Source of the DNA: Microtetraspora niveoalba
GTDB taxonomy: Bacteria > Actinomycetota > Actinomycetes > Streptosporangiales > Streptosporangiaceae
NCBI RefSeq assembly: GCF_001570405.1
Contig: NZ_BBYM01000002.1
Span: 217,402-281,401, forward strand
Direction of reading: 5' to 3'
DNA length: 64,000 nucleotides
Shown here: positions 17,515-26,166 of the stretch, piece after piece
Layout of the letters: every line of letters begins with the position of its first letter
Numbering within the stretch: position 1 is the stretch's first letter
Made by a program: the position numbers and the translations under genes
Notes under the pieces: generated by a model
What the model saw: the letters and a program-made list of their open reading frames with translations, nothing else
Told to the model about the DNA's origin: nothing
Databases searched by the model: none

Positions 17515-18269
17515 ATGAACGTATCGCCAAGCCAGCTCTTTCGACCTGGTGAGCATAGGTATGACGACGAGCGGATGGGACTCAACCGGGCTGTTGAGTC
17601 GCGTCCGGCCTGCGTGGTCGGCGCAGCCGGCGAGCACGACGTGGTCGCCGCCGTGCGGATGGCGGTGGCGCAGGGCAGGCCCGTCGGCGTGATGGCCAGC
17701 GGCCACAGCCCGTCGGTGGCGGCGGACGGCGCCGTGCTGATCAACACCGGGCGGATGAACGGTGTCGAGGTGAACCCGCGGACCAGGTCCGCCTGGGTGG
17801 AGGCGGGGACGCGGTGGCGGCAGGTCGTGGAGCGGGCCGGCCCGCACGGCCTGGCTCCGCTCAACGGTTCCAGTCCGAACGTGGGCGCGGTCGGGTACAC
17901 GACCGGCGGGGGCGCGGGCCTCCTCGGCCGCCGTTTCGGTTTCGCCGCCGATCACGTACGGCGGCTGCGTGTGGTCACCGCCGACGGCCGTCTGCGCGAG
18001 GTCGGCCCTGGCAGCGACCCCGATCTGTTCTGGGCGGTGCGCGGCGGCAAGGACAACTTCGGCGTCGCCGTCGGCATGGAGATCGAGCTGTTCCCGGTGT
18101 CGCGGCTGTACGGCGGCGGCCTCTACTTCCCCGTGGACGCCACCGGCGACGTCTTGCACGCCTACGCCGAATGGAGCCGTTCGCTCTGACCGAGCTCAAA
18201 GCCATCTACGACCCCGGCAACGTTTTCCGGATCAACTTCAACATTCCCCCGAGGGGGGCGCCGGCATGA
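17515..18269 (+). pseudogene. FAD-linked oxidoreductase (BBE type) with a large internal deletion
   Basis: The first 225 codons from ATG 17515 are a normal FAD_binding_4 domain: [19 protein letters not shown], the flavin His region [11 protein letters not shown], and [20 protein letters not shown]. At AEWSRS the frame runs into TGA at 18187. In the next frame, directly at this point, the last residues of the family appear: [20 protein letters not shown], ending at 18269. A full member is about 450 residues, so some 200 residues of the substrate domain and the BBE domain have been removed by a deletion that also shifted the frame. The product is unlikely to work. Confidence 0.75.
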
Positions 18270-18361
18270 CGGCGCGGCCCCCCGCCGTTGTGATCGGTGA
18301 GGCGACCGGAGCCTCCGGCCGGCAAGGGGGCCCTGCTCGCGCCAGGCGTCGGACGACGACA

Positions 18362-18393
18362 GGTGGCCCGGGACGCCGTTGGCCCGGGCCACC
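18362..18393. terminator. Hairpin between convergent genes, likely bidirectional terminator
   Basis: GGTGGCCCGGG at 18362-18372 pairs perfectly with CCCGGGCCACC at 18383-18393 across a 10-nt loop. It lies between the FAD oxidoreductase relic and the end of the E2 gene. There is no T-run, as is common in high-GC actinomycetes. Confidence 0.5.
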
Positions 18394-18412
18394 GCATCCG
18401 CGGGCGCCGAGC

Positions 18413-19870
18413 TCAGGCCAGGATCCGCACCGGGTTCTCGACCAGCGAGACGAACGCGCTCATCCACTCGGCGGCGATCACCCCGTCGATCGGCCGGTGG
18501 TCCACGGAGAGGGTCACGCGCATCACCGTGCCGACCGTCAGCGCGCCGTCGTCCACGACCGGCTCCTGCCGGGCCGCGCCGACGGCGAGGATCGCCGACT
18601 GCGGAGGGTTGATGATCGCCATGAACTCCTCCGTGCCGAACATGCCCAGGTTGGTCACCGTGAGCGAGCCGCCCTCCAGTTCGTCCTGGCGCAGCCTCCC
18701 GGCCTTGGCCCGCTCGGCGAAGTCCTTGACCGCCGCGGCGACGGAGGAGACGGTCGTCCGCTCCACGGACCGCAGCACCGGAGTCACCAGGCCCCGCTCG
18801 GTGGCGATCGCCACCGCCACGTCCACCGAGGAGAACGATCTGGTCGCCTGCGGCGTCCAGATGACGTTCATGGCCGGAACGCGCACATGCGCCTGGGCCG
18901 CGGCCTTGATCACCAGGTCGTTGAGGGAGACGCGCGCCGGGCCGGACTCGTTGAGCTGCCGGCGCAGTTCCAGCAGCCTGTCCACCCGGACGGTGGCACG
19001 GAGGTAGAAGTGCGGGACCGTCTGCTTGCTCTCGCTCAACCGCGTGGCGACGGCCTTGCGGATTCGCGAGTGCGGCTCGTCGGTGAACCCCTGGCCGGTC
19101 GTGCTTCCCTGCGATGCCGTGCTTCCCGGGGACAGTGCGCTTCCCGGGGACACTGTGCTTCCCTGCGATGCCGTGCTCGCCGGGGGCGCGACGTTCTCCG
19201 GCCGCCGGGCGGGGGTGACCTCCGGCTCGGCGGGACGGACGGGCGCACCCGCGCTCGACGGCGTCGCGGCCAGACGTGCGGCCGCCGCTTCCACGTCGCG
19301 GCGGACGATCCGCCCACCCGGCCCCGTCCCGGTGATGCTCCCGACCGGGATGCCGGCCTCTCGCGCCAGCCGTCGGGCGAGCGGGCTGGCGAAGACCCTC
19401 TCCGGTGAATCACTGGTCTCGACCGGCGCGGGCCCTGCGGCCGATGCCATCTCCCCGGCGCCTGTCCCTGGCGACGTGGTCGGCGCCGGAGATGCGAGGG
19501 GGGACTCCGCCGCGGCGGCCGCGGCCGTGGCCGCCCGGCCGGAGACGTCGCCGGCCGGAGGGGCCGCCGTGCCCCGCGAGGGTGCCACGCCGAGCCGGGC
19601 GAGGATCACCTCGGGATCGTCCACCCGCTCCCCCGGCTCGCCGATGAGCGCCACCGGGCTGCCCACCTCGACGCGATCCCCCTCGGACACGAGTGTCCTC
19701 AGGATGACCCCGTCCGTCTCGGCCGTGATGTCGACCACGGCCTTGTCCGTCTCCACGGTCGCGAGCACGTCTCCGGCGGCGAAGGGGGTGTTCTCTCGGA
19801 TCTCCCATGCCTGGAGGACGGCCTCCGTGGTGTTGGCGGCCACTTCGGGCATGTTCATGAGGCCGGCCAC
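18413..19870 (-). CDS. Dihydrolipoamide acyltransferase (E2) of a 2-oxoacid dehydrogenase complex
   Basis: A 485-residue E2 component. It has one N-terminal lipoyl domain with the modified Lys43 in VETDKAVVDI, then a long Ala/Pro-rich linker. The E1/E3-binding domain is in FASPLARRLAREAGIPVGSI and GPGGRIVRRDV, and a second linker is built of short repeats. The catalytic domain ends with VDHRPIDGV (active-site H458 and D462). The GTG start at 19870 lies one base after the E1 stop. It moves acyl groups made by E1 onto CoA. No lipoamide dehydrogenase (E3) gene is nearby, so a housekeeping E3 must serve. Substrate type (branched-chain, acetoin or other) is not fixed by the sequence. Confidence 0.9.
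   Translation of the reverse strand: MAGLMNMPEVAANTTEAVLQAWEIRENTPFAAGDVLATVETDKAVVDITAETDGVILRTLVSEGDRVEVGSPVALIGEPGERVDDPEVILARLGVAPSRGTAAPPAGDVSGRAATAAAAAAESPLASPAPTTSPGTGAGEMASAAGPAPVETSDSPERVFASPLARRLAREAGIPVGSITGTGPGGRIVRRDVEAAAARLAATPSSAGAPVRPAEPEVTPARRPENVAPPASTASQGSTVSPGSALSPGSTASQGSTTGQGFTDEPHSRIRKAVATRLSESKQTVPHFYLRATVRVDRLLELRRQLNESGPARVSLNDLVIKAAAQAHVRVPAMNVIWTPQATRSFSSVDVAVAIATERGLVTPVLRSVERTTVSSVAAAVKDFAERAKAGRLRQDELEGGSLTVTNLGMFGTEEFMAIINPPQSAILAVGAARQEPVVDDGALTVGTVMRVTLSVDHRPIDGVIAAEWMSAFVSLVENPVRILA
19101..19172. repeat. Four tandem 18-bp repeats inside the E2 linker
   Basis: Four units starting GTGCTTCCC, GTGCTTCCC, GCGCTTCCC and GTGCTTCCC follow each other without gaps. 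The first and fourth units are identical (GTGCTTCCCTGCGATGCC). On the coding (minus) strand they encode six-residue Gly-Ser-x-x-Ser-x steps in the flexible linker between the peripheral-subunit-binding and catalytic domains. Copy number can change by slippage without shifting the frame. Confidence 0.85.
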
Positions 19871-19871
19871 G

Positions 19872-22052
19872 TCAGTACCCCGTGATCTCGGTGAGTTCGG
19901 CGGCGACTTCCTCGCTCTTGGCGACGGCCGCGCGCTCAAGGACCTTGCTGATGCTGGGTGACGCCTCACCGCCGGTCAGGCGCTGGACCGGCTGGTCGAG
20001 CCAGTCGAAGAAGCGGCGCTGGATCTCGTCGGCCAGCCAGCCGCCGTAGGACGTGCCGCGAGCGCCCTGTTCCGCGATGAGGACGTTGTTGGTCTTCTTG
20101 ACGCTCGCCTCGATCGTGTCCCAGTCGATGCTCGCGCGGTCGAGCCAGCGCAGGTCGATGACCTCGGCGTCGACGACGCCCAGCGACTCGACGGCCTCCA
20201 GGACGTGGCCGGTCATCGCCAGATAGGAGATCACGGTGATCTGGGATCCGGTACGGCGGACGGCGGCCTTGCCGACCGGGATGCAGTAGTCCAGGTCGTC
20301 TACGGGCCCTTCTCCCGTCGAGATGTAGAGGTCGACATGTTCCAGGACGACCACCGGGTCCTTGCAGCGCAGGGCGCTGTTCATGAGCCCCACATAGTCG
20401 AACGGAGTGGAGGGGGCGACGATGCGCCAGCCCGGCGCGGTCGCGAAGATCCCGGCGGGGTCCATCGAGTGCTGGGAGCCGTATCCGGTCCCGGTGGCGA
20501 CCTTGCTCCTCAGGACGAACGGCACGTCGTCGTCGCCGCCGAACATGTGCCTGGCCTTGCCGATCTGGTTGAAGAGCTGGTCCGCGGCGACCCACATGAA
20601 GTCGGCGTACATGAACTCGACGACCGGTTTGTAGCGCCCGTCCAGGGCGATGCCCCCGCCGAGCCCGGTGAAGGCGTTCTCGCTGATGGGCGTGCCGAGG
20701 ACCCGGTCCGGAAAGGACTCCTTGAGGCCGCGGGTCGCGCCGTTGGTGCCGCCGTTGAGGCGGTGGACGTCCTCCCCCATCACGACGATCGTCCCGTCGG
20801 TCTCCATTCGCCGGGCCATCACGCCCGCGACCGCGTCGATGAACTTCTGCTCGCGCAGCGCGCCCGTGAAGGTGTCGCGGTCCGCGAGCCGGGCGTCGGC
20901 GAACTCGCGGAGGTCACCTCGGATCCCCACGTCGGCGAACGCCGGATCGGGCCATTCGGCGGGCTTGATCCGACGCTGTCCCGGTTTGCCGCCCGGAAGT
21001 GGTTCGAGGAGCACGTCGCCGAGATCGGCCATCAGACTCCGTGCCCGCTCGGTCAGCAGGTCGATGTCGGAGCGGCGCAGGATGCGGCGCCGTACCAGGT
21101 GACCGGAGATCTGCTTGATCGGGTCCCGGTCCCGCCATTCCTTCTCCTCCTTCTTGGTCCGGTAGCCGAAGGCGCTGCCGGGGAAGGGGCCGTTCTGGTG
21201 GAAGTAGCGATAGACGTCCGCCTCGATGACCGCGGGACCGCCGCCCGCGCGCAGGTGCGCGAGCGCCTGCCGCATGGCGAGGTGGACGGCGAGCGGATCC
21301 ATGCCGTCGACCTTCCAGCTCGGGATCCCGAAGCCGGGGCCGCGCGCGGAGAGCCGGGGTTCGCCGGTGGCCTCGGTGACGCTGGTGGACACGGCGTACC
21401 GGTTGTTCTCGATGAAGAAGCAGAGAGGCAGACGCCAGGCGGCCGCCAGGTTGAGCGTCTCGAGCGTGGAGCCGATGTTGATCGCGCCGTCGCCGAAGTA
21501 GGTCACCGACACCGCGTCCGTCCCGGCCTGCCGATGCGCCCAGGCGGAGCCGGCGGCGAGCGGGACCCCTCCCCCGACGATGGCGTTCGTGCCGATGGCG
21601 CCCGCTTCCTTCCACTGCAGGTGCATGGATCCGCCGCGGCCGTGGCTGAAGCCGCGGTCGAGGCCGCAGATCTCGGCCAGGGTCCGCAGCAGCACCGCGC
21701 GCACCTCGTCGGTGAACTCGCGGGTGGGATCGATGCCCTCCGGCTCGATGTGGGCGAGCGCCTTCGCGAGGAACTGATGGTGGCCCCGGTGTGATCCGTT
21801 GACCGTGTCCGCGCTGGTGAGGCAGAGGACGGAACCGACGGCGGCGGCCTCCTGCCCGATGCTGGAGTGCGCGGGGCCGTGGATCAGGCCGGCTTTCGAG
21901 AGGTCGAGGACGTACTCCTCGAAGGCGCGGATGAGGACGAGCTGACTGAGCATGGACGTGAGCAGGGCGGGGTCGGCCTCGTCCCAGTCGGTTCCCGTGG
22001 CGACCACCTCGACCCACGGCGCCGCGGGTTCGAGCCGGTTCAGCTGAGGCAT
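19872..22052 (-). CDS. 2-oxoacid dehydrogenase E1 component, alpha and beta subunits fused
   Basis: A 726-residue thiamine-diphosphate enzyme in which the alpha and beta subunits are one chain. The alpha part (to about residue 360) has GPAHSSIGQEA, SHGRGGSMHL and the thiamine-diphosphate motif FGDGAINIG ending in IENNRYA. The beta part starts near residue 395 (ALREQKFIDAVAGVMARRM) and has VMGEDV, ISENAFTGLGGGIALDG, and the C-terminal transketolase-like domain. It decarboxylates a 2-oxoacid and passes the acyl group to the E2 encoded downstream. A perfect match to the LacI-operator consensus lies 13 bp before its start, linking it to the amidohydrolase regulon. Confidence 0.9.
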   Translation of the reverse strand: MPQLNRLEPAAPWVEVVATGTDWDEADPALLTSMLSQLVLIRAFEEYVLDLSKAGLIHGPAHSSIGQEAAAVGSVLCLTSADTVNGSHRGHHQFLAKALAHIEPEGIDPTREFTDEVRAVLLRTLAEICGLDRGFSHGRGGSMHLQWKEAGAIGTNAIVGGGVPLAAGSAWAHRQAGTDAVSVTYFGDGAINIGSTLETLNLAAAWRLPLCFFIENNRYAVSTSVTEATGEPRLSARGPGFGIPSWKVDGMDPLAVHLAMRQALAHLRAGGGPAVIEADVYRYFHQNGPFPGSAFGYRTKKEEKEWRDRDPIKQISGHLVRRRILRRSDIDLLTERARSLMADLGDVLLEPLPGGKPGQRRIKPAEWPDPAFADVGIRGDLREFADARLADRDTFTGALREQKFIDAVAGVMARRMETDGTIVVMGEDVHRLNGGTNGATRGLKESFPDRVLGTPISENAFTGLGGGIALDGRYKPVVEFMYADFMWVAADQLFNQIGKARHMFGGDDDVPFVLRSKVATGTGYGSQHSMDPAGIFATAPGWRIVAPSTPFDYVGLMNSALRCKDPVVVLEHVDLYISTGEGPVDDLDYCIPVGKAAVRRTGSQITVISYLAMTGHVLEAVESLGVVDAEVIDLRWLDRASIDWDTIEASVKKTNNVLIAEQGARGTSYGGWLADEIQRRFFDWLDQPVQRLTGGEASPSISKVLERAAVAKSEEVAAELTEITGY

Positions 22053-22064
22053 GGGCTATCTCCG

Positions 22065-22078
22065 TGCAATCGTTTGCA
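22065..22078. promoter_or_regulatory. LacI-type operator 4 of 6
   Basis: TGCAATCGTTTGCA fits the consensus fully and ends 26 bp upstream of the E1 start codon on the minus strand. It is identical to operator 5 at 26071. Confidence 0.78.
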
Positions 22079-22164
22079 GATCGCCTCAGCTTTGCACATG
22101 ATTGGATCCCGAATCCAGCCCCAAGGACCTGCTGGACCTGATTTACCGGATATGCCTAGGATCT

Positions 22165-22174
22165 TTGGATCCAA
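22165..22174. promoter_or_regulatory. Candidate GntR operator
   Basis: TTGGATCCAA is a perfect palindrome 20 bp before the VOC gene, and a half-matching copy (TTGGATCC) lies at 22102-22109. The downstream GntR/FCD regulator may bind here to control its own operon. The assignment rests only on symmetry and position. Confidence 0.4.
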
Positions 22175-22193
22175 CCCGCCCCTAAGGAGTGCG

Positions 22194-22700
22194 ATGAAGC
22201 GCGGACTACCCGGCCTGGCCGGCGTCGACCACATCGGGTTCACGGTGCCGGACCTCGAGGAGGCCAGAGCGTTCCTGGTAGACGTGCTCGGCTGCGAGTA
22301 CATGTACTCGCTGGGCCCGTTCCACCACGACGACGGGGACTGGATGTCCGAGCGTCTCAACGTCCATCCCCGCGCGATCATGCGGAGGTTGCACTTCTTC
22401 CGGTGCGGCGGCCAGGCCGTCTTCGAGGTCTTCGAGTACTCCGCGCCCGACCAGGGCACGACCATGCCGAAGAACAGCGACATCGGCGGCCATCACGTCG
22501 CCCTGTACGTCGACGATCTGGACGCGGCGGTCGACCACCTGAAAGGCCGGGGGGTCCGCGTCCTCGGCGAGCCGACGGCCAGCAGCGGGCCGAGCGAAGG
22601 CCAGCGCTGGGTGTACTTCCTCGCTCCCTGGGGCATGCAGTTCGAACTCGTGTCGTACCCCGGCGGCAAGGCCTTCGACCGGCGGAACGCGGCGCGGTAG
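22194..22700 (+). CDS. VOC (glyoxalase/bleomycin-resistance) family protein
   Basis: A 168-residue protein of the vicinal-oxygen-chelate superfamily, with two beta-alpha-beta-beta-beta modules: VDHIGFTVPDLEEARAFLVDVLG and HHVALYVDDLDAAVDHLKGRG. The metal ligands probably are H13 and a central Glu in the first module (FEVFEY region), and the His of GGHHVALY and the terminal FELV Glu in the second. AAGGAG at 22184-22189 sets the ATG. The reaction is not predictable; such proteins are often lactoylglutathione-lyase-like enzymes, epimerases or dioxygenases. The GntR gene follows after 11 bp, so the two are probably one operon. Confidence 0.85.
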   Translation: MKRGLPGLAGVDHIGFTVPDLEEARAFLVDVLGCEYMYSLGPFHHDDGDWMSERLNVHPRAIMRRLHFFRCGGQAVFEVFEYSAPDQGTTMPKNSDIGGHHVALYVDDLDAAVDHLKGRGVRVLGEPTASSGPSEGQRWVYFLAPWGMQFELVSYPGGKAFDRRNAAR

Positions 22701-22711
22701 GGTCCGGACCC

Positions 22712-23401
22712 GTGCCACGACAGCGGAACGAGGGCGCCGGAGACGGACCGGCCGAGGCGGTGAGCCGCCGGATCGCGGACCATCTGCGTGAGGCGATACT
22801 GAACGGCGAGATCGCGCCCGGGGAGCGGATCGGGCAGGAGAAGATCGCCGAGCGGTTCGGCGCCAGCCGGCTGCCCGTGCGCGAGGCCCTGCGCATGCTG
22901 GAAGCCGAGGGACTGACCGAACATCGCACGCACAGGGGCGCCCGGGTGCCCAGGCTCGGCAGGCACGAGGTGGACGTCGTCTACCGCATGCGCGAGCGGT
23001 TGGAGCCGCTCGCCCTGGGCGAAAGCCTCCCCCACCTGACAGAGGACGACGTACGCGCGCTGGACGAGATCCAGCGGCGGATAGAGGCGACCGAGGACAT
23101 CCTGGAGTTCCTCGCGCTCGACCGGGAGTTCCACCTGCGGAGCTACTCCGGCTGCCGGATCGACCAGCTCTCCTCGATCGTCGTCCGGCTGTGGAACTCC
23201 ACCCAGCACCATCGCCGCGTGTTCATGCGTCTGGGCGGGGCCGGCAGGCGGTGGGTGGTCAACGCCGAGCACCGGCTGCTGCTGGACGCCATCGAGCGGC
23301 GGGATCGGGTCGACGCCGAACGCCTCCTGGAGGGGCACATCCGCCGGACCCGCGTCGAACTCTCCCGGCATCCGGACGTCTTCGACGAGGAGACGCCCTG
23401 A
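22712..23401 (+). CDS. GntR family transcriptional regulator, FCD subfamily
   Basis: A 229-residue regulator. The N-terminal winged HTH includes LREAILNGEIAPGERIGQ and ERFGASRLPVREALRMLEAEGL, and an FCD-type all-helical ligand domain follows from about residue 90 (VVYRMRERLEPLAL, DREFHLRSYSG, AEHRLLLDAIERRD). Metal-binding His/Asp positions typical of FCD domains (D-x3-H, H, H) are visible in LDREFHLRSY and NAEHRLLL. GTG 22712 starts 11 bp after the VOC gene. It probably senses a carboxylic acid produced in this locus; this is inference from the family. Confidence 0.87.
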   Translation: MPRQRNEGAGDGPAEAVSRRIADHLREAILNGEIAPGERIGQEKIAERFGASRLPVREALRMLEAEGLTEHRTHRGARVPRLGRHEVDVVYRMRERLEPLALGESLPHLTEDDVRALDEIQRRIEATEDILEFLALDREFHLRSYSGCRIDQLSSIVVRLWNSTQHHRRVFMRLGGAGRRWVVNAEHRLLLDAIERRDRVDAERLLEGHIRRTRVELSRHPDVFDEETP

Positions 23402-23428
23402 CCTCGACCGGAGCGCCTGCCGTCCGTA

Positions 23429-23449
23429 CGGCCCCGGCGGCCGGGGCCG
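23429..23449. terminator. Short GC hairpin between convergent genes
   Basis: CGGCCCCGG (23429-23437) pairs with CCGGGGCCG (23441-23449) across a 3-nt loop, between the end of gntR and the end of the aldehyde dehydrogenase gene. No T-run follows. Confidence 0.45.
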
Positions 23450-23567
23450 ATGGGCGCCGCCATCGGCACGCCGCCGCGCCCCGGCCCGCGCGAAGCGCCG
23501 GTCCAGCCCCCGGTCCCAAGCGCGAAGGCGGCCACCGGCGATCCGATGGCCGCCTCCCACTCCGCGA

Positions 23568-25013
23568 TCACCAACTCAACGCGATGTACTTCTGCTCGAT
23601 GTACTCCAGCACTCCGCCGTGGCCGCCCTCGCGGCCGAGACCGCTCTGCTTGACGCCGCCGAACGGCGCGGCGGGGTCGGAGACCAGGCCCCGGTTGAGC
23701 GCGACCATGCCCGACTCCAACCGCTCGCTCACCCGAAGGCCTCTGGCCAGATCGCCGGTGTACACGTACGCCGCCAGGCCGTACTCGGTGGCGTTGGCGA
23801 GTGCGACGGCCTCGTCCTCGTGATCGAAGACGACCACCGGCGCGACCGGCCCGAAGATCTCCTCCTGGAGCACCGCCGCGTCCTGCGGTACGTCCGCCAA
23901 GACGGTGGGCGGGTAGAAGAACCCCCGCCCATCGGGCACGGCGCCGCCGGTGCGGACCGTCGCTCCCGCCGCGACGCTCGCGTCGACGAGAGCCGCGATC
24001 TTGTCCCGGGAAGCGGCGTTGATCATCGGCCCGACGTCCGTCCCCTCCTCCAGACCGGATCCCACGCGCAGCGCGGCCATGGCCGCGGTGAGCCGGTCGG
24101 TGAACTCCTCCGCGACCGAGCGATGCACGTAGAACCGGTTGGCCGCGGTGCACGCCTCCCCACCGTTGCGCATCTTGGCCACCATCGCGCCCGCGATCGC
24201 CTCCTCGACGTCCGCGTCTCCGAACACCAGGAACGGCGCGTTCCCGCCGAGTTCCATGGAGCAGGACACGATCTGGTCGGCCGCCTCGCGCAGCAGGATC
24301 CGCCCGACCTCGGTGGACCCGGTGAAGGACAGCTTGCGCACCCGTGGATCGTGCAGCATGGCGGACACGATCGCCCCGGACCGCGAACTGGGCACGACGT
24401 TGACCACTCCGGCGGGCACGCCCGCCTCTTCGAGGATCGCGGCGATGGCGAGCGCGGTGAGCGGCGTCTCCCGCGCCGGTTTGAGCACCACGGAACATCC
24501 GGCCGCCAGCGCCGGCCCGATCTTCCTGGTGGCCATGGCCGCGGGGAAGTTCCAGGGGGTCACCAGCACGGAGACGCCGATCGGCTGCAGCGGGACGAGG
24601 ATGCGGTTGGCACCGGACGGCGCGGTCAGCACCCCGCCTTCGAGCCGCACCGCCTCCTCCGCGTACCAGCGGAAGAACTCCGCCGCGTACGCTACTTCGG
24701 CGCGTGCGTCGGTCAGGGTTTTGCCGTTCTCCCTGACGATGAGCCGCGCCAGGTCGTCGAAACACCGGTGCGTGAGTTCGAAGGCCCGGCGCAGGACCTC
24801 GCCGCGCTCCCTCGGCGGCGTCGCCGCCCAGCCGCCCAGCGCGTCGTACGCCGCACCGACCGCGGCGATGCCGTCGTCCACCGTGGCGGCGGCCACATCG
24901 GCGATGATGTCCTCGGTCGCGGGATCGGCGACGGCCAGGCGGCCTCCATCGTCGGCGGGACGCCACCGCCCGCCGATGTACAGCTCCGCCGGAACCGAGT
25001 TCGGCAGGGACAT
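23568..25013 (-). CDS. NAD(P)-dependent aldehyde dehydrogenase, succinate-semialdehyde dehydrogenase-like
   Basis: A 481-residue aldehyde dehydrogenase of full length. The cofactor-binding TPWNFP and GCSVVLKPA, the Gly motif FTGSTEVG, the catalytic Glu254 in MELGGNAP and the nucleophile Cys288 in NGGEACTA are all present. It resembles the GabD branch. It oxidises a semialdehyde to an acid, a likely step after the neighbouring hydroxyacid dehydrogenase. It starts 14 bp after the stop of the M24 relic, in one transcript with the dehydrogenase at 25128 behind operator 5. Confidence 0.9.
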   Translation of the reverse strand: MSLPNSVPAELYIGGRWRPADDGGRLAVADPATEDIIADVAAATVDDGIAAVGAAYDALGGWAATPPRERGEVLRRAFELTHRCFDDLARLIVRENGKTLTDARAEVAYAAEFFRWYAEEAVRLEGGVLTAPSGANRILVPLQPIGVSVLVTPWNFPAAMATRKIGPALAAGCSVVLKPARETPLTALAIAAILEEAGVPAGVVNVVPSSRSGAIVSAMLHDPRVRKLSFTGSTEVGRILLREAADQIVSCSMELGGNAPFLVFGDADVEEAIAGAMVAKMRNGGEACTAANRFYVHRSVAEEFTDRLTAAMAALRVGSGLEEGTDVGPMINAASRDKIAALVDASVAAGATVRTGGAVPDGRGFFYPPTVLADVPQDAAVLQEEIFGPVAPVVVFDHEDEAVALANATEYGLAAYVYTGDLARGLRVSERLESGMVALNRGLVSDPAAPFGGVKQSGLGREGGHGGVLEYIEQKYIALSW

Positions 25014-25027
25014 GTCACATCCTTCCG

Positions 25028-25114
25028 TCAGTAGGGGTTGCGCACGAAGAGCGCCTCGGCCGGCGAGAGGGTGAGCACGCGGGGGCCGTCGGCGGTGGCC
25101 ATGACCCGCTGGTG
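25028..25114 (-). pseudogene. 3-prime relic (28 codons) of a second M24-family gene
   Basis: Between the dehydrogenase stop and the aldehyde dehydrogenase start the minus strand encodes ...[24 protein letters not shown] followed by TGA. This aligns without gaps to the last residues of the M24 protein at 3211 (VVLTEQGPVILTKFPAQELFVANKY). The dehydrogenase upstream is the paralogue of the gene that precedes the intact M24 gene in module A, so gene order is conserved and the relic is what remains after deletion of nearly the whole M24 gene. Confidence 0.75.
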
Positions 25115-25127
25115 CGCACGCCGCCGC

Positions 25128-26048
25128 TCACGACAGGCCGTCGCTCACGTCGGATCCGTCGGGAGTCAGCGCCATGCCCGCGGACCGGGCCACGAGCGGC
25201 AGCAGGACCGCGAAGTCCTCCTCCACGCGTCCCTCGCCGACGGCTCCGCCGATGATCTGCGCGACCAGCCCGGTCACCGGAACCGGCACCTGCAGCGACC
25301 GCGCGGCCTCCAGCCCCAGGTCGAAGTCCTTCTGCAGCAGCACCGGGGTGAACGTCGGCGTCATGTCCAGATTGACGAACGCCGGCGTCTTGTACCGGGT
25401 GAACACCGACCCCATCACCGAGTCGTTCAGGAAGGTCAGGAAGTCGGTACGGCTGATGCCGCCCTTCTCCGCGAGCACGGTGACCTCGGCCATCGCCTGC
25501 GTGACGATGCCCAGGAACAGGTTGTGCGCGATCTTGACGAGCCGGGCGCGCTCCCCCTCGCCGACGTAGGTCACCGCCCTGCCGATCACCTCCAGCGGTT
25601 CCCTGACGGACTCGAAGGCGTCCCGCGGGCCGGAGGCGACGATGGACAGCAGGCCCTTCGCCGCGACCTTGCCGTTGCCGCTGACCGGGGCGGCGATCAG
25701 CGCCGCCCCCTTGGCCTCGGCCGCCTCTCGCAGCCGCTCGGAGGTGCCCGCGTCCACGGTGGAGCCGTCCACCACGACTCGCGGCACCCGCTCGCCCGTG
25801 AGCAGGCCGCCGTCGCCGAGCATCACCTGCTCCAGAACGGCGGGCGTGGAGACCATGGTGAACACCACGTCCAGGTCGGCCAGGTCGGTGATCTGGTCGA
25901 CGACCTTGGCGCCCTGCCGCTCCAGCGGCTCGGCCTTGGACCTGGTCCGATTCCACACATGGACCTCGTAGCCCGCGCGCAGCAACTGGCCGGCCATCGA
26001 GGCGCCCATCCGGCCCAGCCCGATCCAGCCGACTCTCGTCTTCTCCAT
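25128..26048 (-). CDS. 3-hydroxyisobutyrate dehydrogenase-like NAD(P)-dependent oxidoreductase (copy 2)
   Basis: A 306-residue beta-hydroxyacid dehydrogenase closely related to copy 1 at 4452; both end in SDVSDGLS and share blocks such as [24 protein letters not shown] and [10 protein letters not shown]. The Rossmann motif is GWIGLGRMG, the substrate loop [12 protein letters not shown], and the catalytic Lys is in [11 protein letters not shown] 26048 has AAGGA upstream; the longer frame to 26180 would run through operator 5. It probably converts a hydroxyacid to the semialdehyde oxidised by the downstream aldehyde dehydrogenase. Confidence 0.88.
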   Translation of the reverse strand: MEKTRVGWIGLGRMGASMAGQLLRAGYEVHVWNRTRSKAEPLERQGAKVVDQITDLADLDVVFTMVSTPAVLEQVMLGDGGLLTGERVPRVVVDGSTVDAGTSERLREAAEAKGAALIAAPVSGNGKVAAKGLLSIVASGPRDAFESVREPLEVIGRAVTYVGEGERARLVKIAHNLFLGIVTQAMAEVTVLAEKGGISRTDFLTFLNDSVMGSVFTRYKTPAFVNLDMTPTFTPVLLQKDFDLGLEAARSLQVPVPVTGLVAQIIGGAVGEGRVEEDFAVLLPLVARSAGMALTPDGSDVSDGLS

Positions 26049-26070
26049 CTCGATCCTTCCCGATCGTTTC

Positions 26071-26084
26071 TGCAATCGTTTGCA
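26071..26084. promoter_or_regulatory. LacI-type operator 5 of 6
   Basis: TGCAATCGTTTGCA lies 23 bp upstream of the second hydroxyisobutyrate-dehydrogenase-like gene. It is identical to operator 4 and fits the consensus fully. Confidence 0.78.
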
Positions 26085-26166
26085 ACCAAGGGCCGGAGTG
26101 GTCCTCCGCCCGTCGTGTTCATCGTCGTAGTCGCCCGCCGCGGAGAGCGGCCGGGTCTCCCCGGCA

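Noticed and set aside
20205-21794. Plus-strand frame of 529 codons opposite the E1 gene
   Set aside because: No recognisable domain; opposite strand holds a complete thiamine-diphosphate enzyme.
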